This document shows positions 38,101 through 44,100 of a stretch of DNA of 64,000 nucleotides, piece after piece. Position 1 is the stretch's first letter, and each line of letters opens with the position of its first letter. Source of the DNA: Oncomelania hupensis. Its lineage: Eukaryota; Mollusca; Gastropoda; Littorinimorpha; Pomatiopsidae. The stretch covers positions 12,895,602-12,959,601 of the forward strand of contig CM072513.1 of assembly GCA_036898135.1 (NCBI GenBank), written 5' to 3'. Under the pieces are notes generated by a model that saw only the letters and a program-made list of their open reading frames with translations, was not told the DNA's origin and did no database searches. The position numbers and the translations under genes were made by a program.

Positions 38101-41100
38101 TTGCTGGGATGGCTGATGAGGCTGATGGTGCTCTACAGGTTATTTATCAGCCATAATATAGGAACTGATGGTGCTTTACAGGTTATTTATCAGCCATAAT
38201 ATAGGGACTGATGGTGCTTTACAGGTAATTTATTAGCCATAATATAGGAACTGAATGTCCTATCCTACCCTAGCCTGTCCCGTAACCCGGAGGTCGTAGG
38301 GGCACCACAGATGATCGTTTAACCAGCATACTCCATCTTTCTCTGTCCTCAGCAGCCTTGATGGCTTCGCTCAGTGTCAAACCAGTCCATTCTAGCATGT
38401 TGTCCTCCCACCTCTTTTTCGGTTTCCCTCTTCTTCTACCTCCTTGCACTGTGCCTTTGCGAATGGTCTTTGCAAGGCCTGATGATCTGGTGACGTGGCC
38501 ATACCATCAGAGTTTCTGTTCTTCACCCCTGTGAGCAGGTCATCGTGTTGTCCAATGGCTTGTGTGATGGTCTATCGGACTTCGTCGTTGGTGATGTGTT
38601 GGGTATAGGAAATGCCCAGAAGTCTTCTGTAGCACCTCATCTCAACTGATGGTACTTTACAGGTTATTTATCAGACATAATATAGGAACTGATGGTGCTA
38701 ACAATTATGTACACATTCACACTTGTGCTATTCATGATTGCATTTGTTCCTAGGGAGACATTGATGGTCGATTTGTTTGAATGTGACAACTACATGTCAA
38801 TATCATCATATTGATGGTAGTTTTGTTTGAGTGTGACATCTACATGTCAATATCATCATATTGGATTTTACCCCTTCCCTGCCACAGTGACAAAGCGCAT
38901 CTGTATTCCTGTATGCCGGAGCAAAATGTGACTTTTGAGGGTGTGTTCACTAAACGTAAATAATTCAGGTATTTGAAGCAATTTCTCTTAGATATTTGGC
39001 AAGTTTTTTTTTTCTAACATCCCTGGCTTCAATTTCAAGTGAAAATAGTTTCATTTGAAAAGACATAAATTTTTTTGTAATTATTTATTGTTGTTTTTTT
39101 TCCGTGATAGGCATTTTTGGAACATAAAAATGCACTTCATCACAAAAAATGCATGACAGAACACAACAAAATACTATACAGAATGCTGATGAATAACACA
39201 CCAACTGCGTTCGTAGTTGGGCACACAGGAAGCAGAAAAACAAAGTATGGCAGTTAAGGGGTTAAAGGAACAAAGCCCAGTAAGTTACTGTTACTTGAAC
39301 ACATGCTAGTCTTATTCAAGTCAGCAAGGACAGCCACAGATTCTCACCCACTTACAAACACATACATATAGATGCACACACACATGCACACACACACACA
39401 CACACATCAAGAAGCACCCATGCATGCACACCCACAGGCACTCATGCACACACTACATTCTGGAAACGGGAAGCAAGCAAACTAAAGCCAACCCAGCAAA
39501 AAAAAATGTTTCACACATTGAATGAAGTCTGTGCTTGTTGTGACTATACAACTACTTCATTACATATGAGCAGACCCTGCAAGAGCAAGCACATCATCAG
39601 GCGATTCAGGACCTCATGAGAGCAGCTCAGCTCAGCGGCTGTCTGTGATGCTACAGCGTGATCTGGGTAAAACTACCCCACCTCTCCCCTCTATCTCCCC
39701 CTTGCCTGTTTGGAGCATAGTCGCCATTTTGTGTGCAATTTATACTTCATTCATGTTAGAATTTGTCATTTTCAACCCTTATTTATTGTTGTGATCTTGG
39801 GTCATGCGGAGTGGTTCGTTGTGATGAACAGTTGTGCCTATGTGATTACTGCTAGTTATCTTTCCAACTATACAGGTTTGGAGTATTGTTACCCATGTAG
39901 GGCTGCTTTTTCCAGCTTTTGTATGCCATTGATTTATTTTTTTAGGTCCTGTGGAATGGTTCTGTTTGAAAAAACAAGTTTCTTTTTAAAAATTGTTGAG
40001 TCTTTTTGTTTTTTCTCTTCATTGGTTTTGAGTACTGATACTAATATGTTTTTGCATTTGCCATATTTTGATATGCACGTGTTTTATCGTTTTGAAGAAT
40101 GGTGTGACTGAAAAAAGTTTTACTGTAATTATTTAACCATTTGATAAGTGTATACGTGTTGTGTGTGCGTGTGTGTGTGTGTGTGTGTGTGATTGCACGT
40201 GTGTTGTCAAGCGCGGCAAGCTCGCTCTCCTTACCGTTTGCGAGGTACCGCGCGATACAAATGTACTGTATTATTATTATTATTATTAAAAATATGCCTT
40301 GCCTGTGTTGGGACAGATTATTTTGACTTCACTAGTTTGGAAAACTGTTAAACGTGCATTGAGAATTGGAAGAGTTCAGCCTTTTCCTAGTGCTGAGGAC
40401 GTAAGATGCACGTCCTCTCTCACTGCCTTGCAATGCTTATGGGACCTACAAGGCACGTCCAATTGCAACGCTATGTTACTTTCCCTTTGTATAGCAGAAG
40501 ACAAAGGAGCGACTGTCTGCAGTCAGCTCTAGTCTAGTCTGGAAGTTCAACTGTACATGTCACGTTTGTTGGTTGGCTGAAAGATGTTTTGGTCAAACTC
40601 TAGTCTATTACTTCCAGGACAGGCAGGAGCATGGCTGTCCCCAGATTGCTGCATTAGAATTGTTGCTTTCCATTAGGTTTAAAGGTTCTGAACACTACGT
40701 TTAGTTGAAAACTGTAATTGAAACTGATAACAGTTTGATCCACATAGGTTTTCTTTACATTTTTGCATTGTTCATGCCCAAAAATTATCTGTAAATCTCC
40801 TACAAAGAAGAAAGCCTCAACTTTCAGATCGACTGTCAGCCATTTTGAACTCTTCAAACTCTAGTCAAACTGCGACTGGATGAAGGTCGGTCTAGAGAAT
40901 CCCGAGTGACATCATCAGGTTGGTCTAGATCATCTTTCAGTGGTGTTTAGATCAACTCTAGACTAAGAGTCTATGGTAGCCACTGAAAGTCGCCCAATGA
41001 AAAAGAGAGTAATTCAGTTACTTCCCTTGATGCTCTTTTCTCTCTGAAAGCATGAAAAGCTTAGGCCTATGTTTCTGACCGACACAGAGCGGCTTTTATG

Positions 41101-44100
41101 GTTGCAAAAAGCCCATGTTTGATCGTGTTCTTCGACAAAACGTGGCTGTTTGACACTGTGTGCCTCTCAAAGATGTTCTTGTTGAAATATTGCGAGACAA
41201 TGATAGTGGTGAAGAAGATTTTGATGGAGATTGAAAATATTATTCTGATTTTGAACCCGTAAATTCTGACTGTACATCTAGATCTAGTGATTGTGGCAGT
41301 GATTCAATCACTGACCAAGAAATACTTTTGGTAGATTTAGTAGTATGGTCTTTCTTTTCTTTTTGTTTTGGTTGATGTCCAATGAAGTATCCAAGGAGTG
41401 TTAAAACAAAGTAACATTGCAGAGTTTGTAAATCAACTAAACATGCATGATTGTAATAATCATAATGTATTTTATTTTGCCAGTCAGAAACAATATTGAA
41501 AAAAAAATGGTTTTGCAAAAACTGAATTTCGCAATTAGAGACACACAAATCTTCATTTTCTTATTTTCTCCCCTTAAATTGTAGCAGAAATGAAATCTGT
41601 ATTCAATACTTTTATTGGTTTATTTTGAATAGTGTAAGAGCTATAGCAAAAATAAGAGCAGTAGTGACAGAAATGCAAATTTTCTCCAGCATGCAGCATG
41701 CAAGACAAGCTGGCAGCAAATTGAAATGGTTTCCAGCTTTTTAAACATGTTTTTGTTTGTTTTGTCTTGTTGAATGGTTTTAATGTTGATAACATGTTTT
41801 GTCTTGTGGAATGGGTTTTTTGGTTGATAACATGTTTTGTCTTGTGGAATGGTATTTATGTAGATAACATGCATTGGCCAAAGTTCTGTTTACTATTTTT
41901 GGGTGATGACATTATTCCTAGCTATCTGTCCTATCCCGTAACTCGGAGGTCGTAGGGGCACCACAGATGATGTTTAACCAGCATACCCCATTTTTCTCTG
42001 TCCTCAGCAACCCTCATGGCTTCGCTCAGTGTCAAGCCAGTCCATTCTCGAATGTTGTCCTCCCACCTCTTTTTCTGTCTCCCTCTTCTTCTGCCTCCTT
42101 GCACTGTGCCTTGCAAGATGGTCTTTGCAAGGCCCGATGCTCTGGTGACGTGGCCATATCATCGAAGTTTCCGTTTCTTCACCACCGTGAGCAGGTCATC
42201 ATGTTGTCCAATGGCTTGTGTGATGGTCTGTCGGAATTCGTCGTTGGTGATGTACTGTGTATACAAAATGCCCGGAGGTCTTCTGTAGCACCTCATCTCC
42301 ATGCTTTGTATTCTTCGTTGTAGGTCTGCTGTGAGGGTCCATGTTTCGCAAGCGCATAGGAATATGGAGATGACAAGGTAGCAGCCTTACCTTGGAACGT
42401 AGACTGATGGTCCTGTCTTTCCAAATTGGCTTCAACCTTGTCAGGGCAGCAGTTGTTTGAGCAATCCTGGAGAGGACTTCCTGTCTGGACTCTTTGTCTG
42501 AAACAATGGCTCCTAAATATTTGAAGCTATGCACTGTGTTGAGGGATTGGGCTTGGACTTTGATATGACATTATATATAATGGAAGTTGGCTGAATGTGA
42601 TGAAGTCAATGTGGTGAATGAATTTGGTGAAGTCAATGTGGTGAATGAATGTATTGAAGTCAGTGTGGTGAATGAATGTGAAGTCAATGTGGTGAAGTCA
42701 ATGTGGTAAATGAATGTATTGAAGTCAATGTGGTGAATGAATGTGGTGAATGAATGTGAAGTCAATGTGGTGAATGAATGTATTGAAGTCATTGTGGTGA
42801 ATGAATGTGGTGAAGTCAAAGTGATGAATGAATGTGGTGAAGTCAGTGTGATGAATGAATGTGGTGAAGTCAATGTGATGAATGCATGTGGTGAAGTCAA
42901 TGTGATGAATGAATGTGGTGAAGTCAATGTGATGAATGAATGTGGTGAAGTCAATGTGATGAATGCATGTGGTGAAGTCAATGTGATGAATGCATGTGGT
43001 GAAGTCAATGTGATGAATGCATGTGGTGAAGTCAATGTGATGAATGCATGTGGTGAAGTCAATGTGATGAATGCATGTGGTGAAGTCAATGTGATGATTG
43101 ATTGATTATAATATTGCTTTAGGTCCAGCGGACTCTTCCGAGCCAAATCAGGACCGGACAACCCCCAATCTGCATAAAAGATCTGCCGAAACAACCCTAG
43201 TGGGAAAATTGAATGCCCTCCACCGGCCAGTCACTTTACAATAAAGACATCCCACGCAGGGGACGGCTGAGGCTTTACCCCAACTACTCGAACCCCCGGT
43301 TACAAAAACAAAATAGAATACAAACATCATTATAAATCAACAACAAAACACATACATATAAAATGCCTATAGTGCTAAATAATAACATCATAGGAAGCCC
43401 TAGTGACCACCCGGCAGAAAGCGTCCAACACTCCCAAGCTGATCCAACAGACCTCATACACAAACAAGGAGTCTTGTCCAGGAAGAGTTTTCAAGAAAAA
43501 AGGTAGATCATTGATCTAGCGAAGAAGAAGATAGTATAGCAGAGTGATAGGACAGATCAGGAATGGGAAAGAGCAAATGAGGAAGACAGCGACAGTGGGA
43601 ATTTAAAGCACGGGGGTACTGTTGCCGCAGTGAATCAGTCATGCCTACAAAGGCAAGACAGGTTTTCAACTGGGGCTTTCACTTTTCCCTTTATAGGTTA
43701 GAACAATCTACAGTGGCAAGATTGCTCATGACCCCAAGGGGTAGTCAATGTGATGAATGCATGTGGTGAAGTCAATGTGATGAATGCATGTGGTGAAGTC
43801 AATGTGATGAAAGCATGTGGTGAAGTCAATGTGATGAAAGCATGTGGTGAAGTCAATGTGATGAAAGCATGTGGTGAAGTCAATGTGATGAAAGCATGTG
43901 GTGAAGTCAATGTGATGAATGCATGTGGTGAAGTCAATGTGATGAATGCATGTGGTGAAGTCAATGTGATGAATGCATGTGTTGAAGTCCGTGTGGTGAA
44001 TGCATGTGTTGAAGTCCGTGTGGTGAATGAATGTGGTGAAGTCAATGGCTGACTATATATGCTGTGTGGATGCTTTTGGTTTTTTGAACTGCCACGTTTG

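Noticed and set aside
42571..43194. 207-codon minus frame with ITLTSPHAF repeats (also 43698-44357)
   Set aside because: Translation of the 27-bp minisatellite; no start context or unique sequence.
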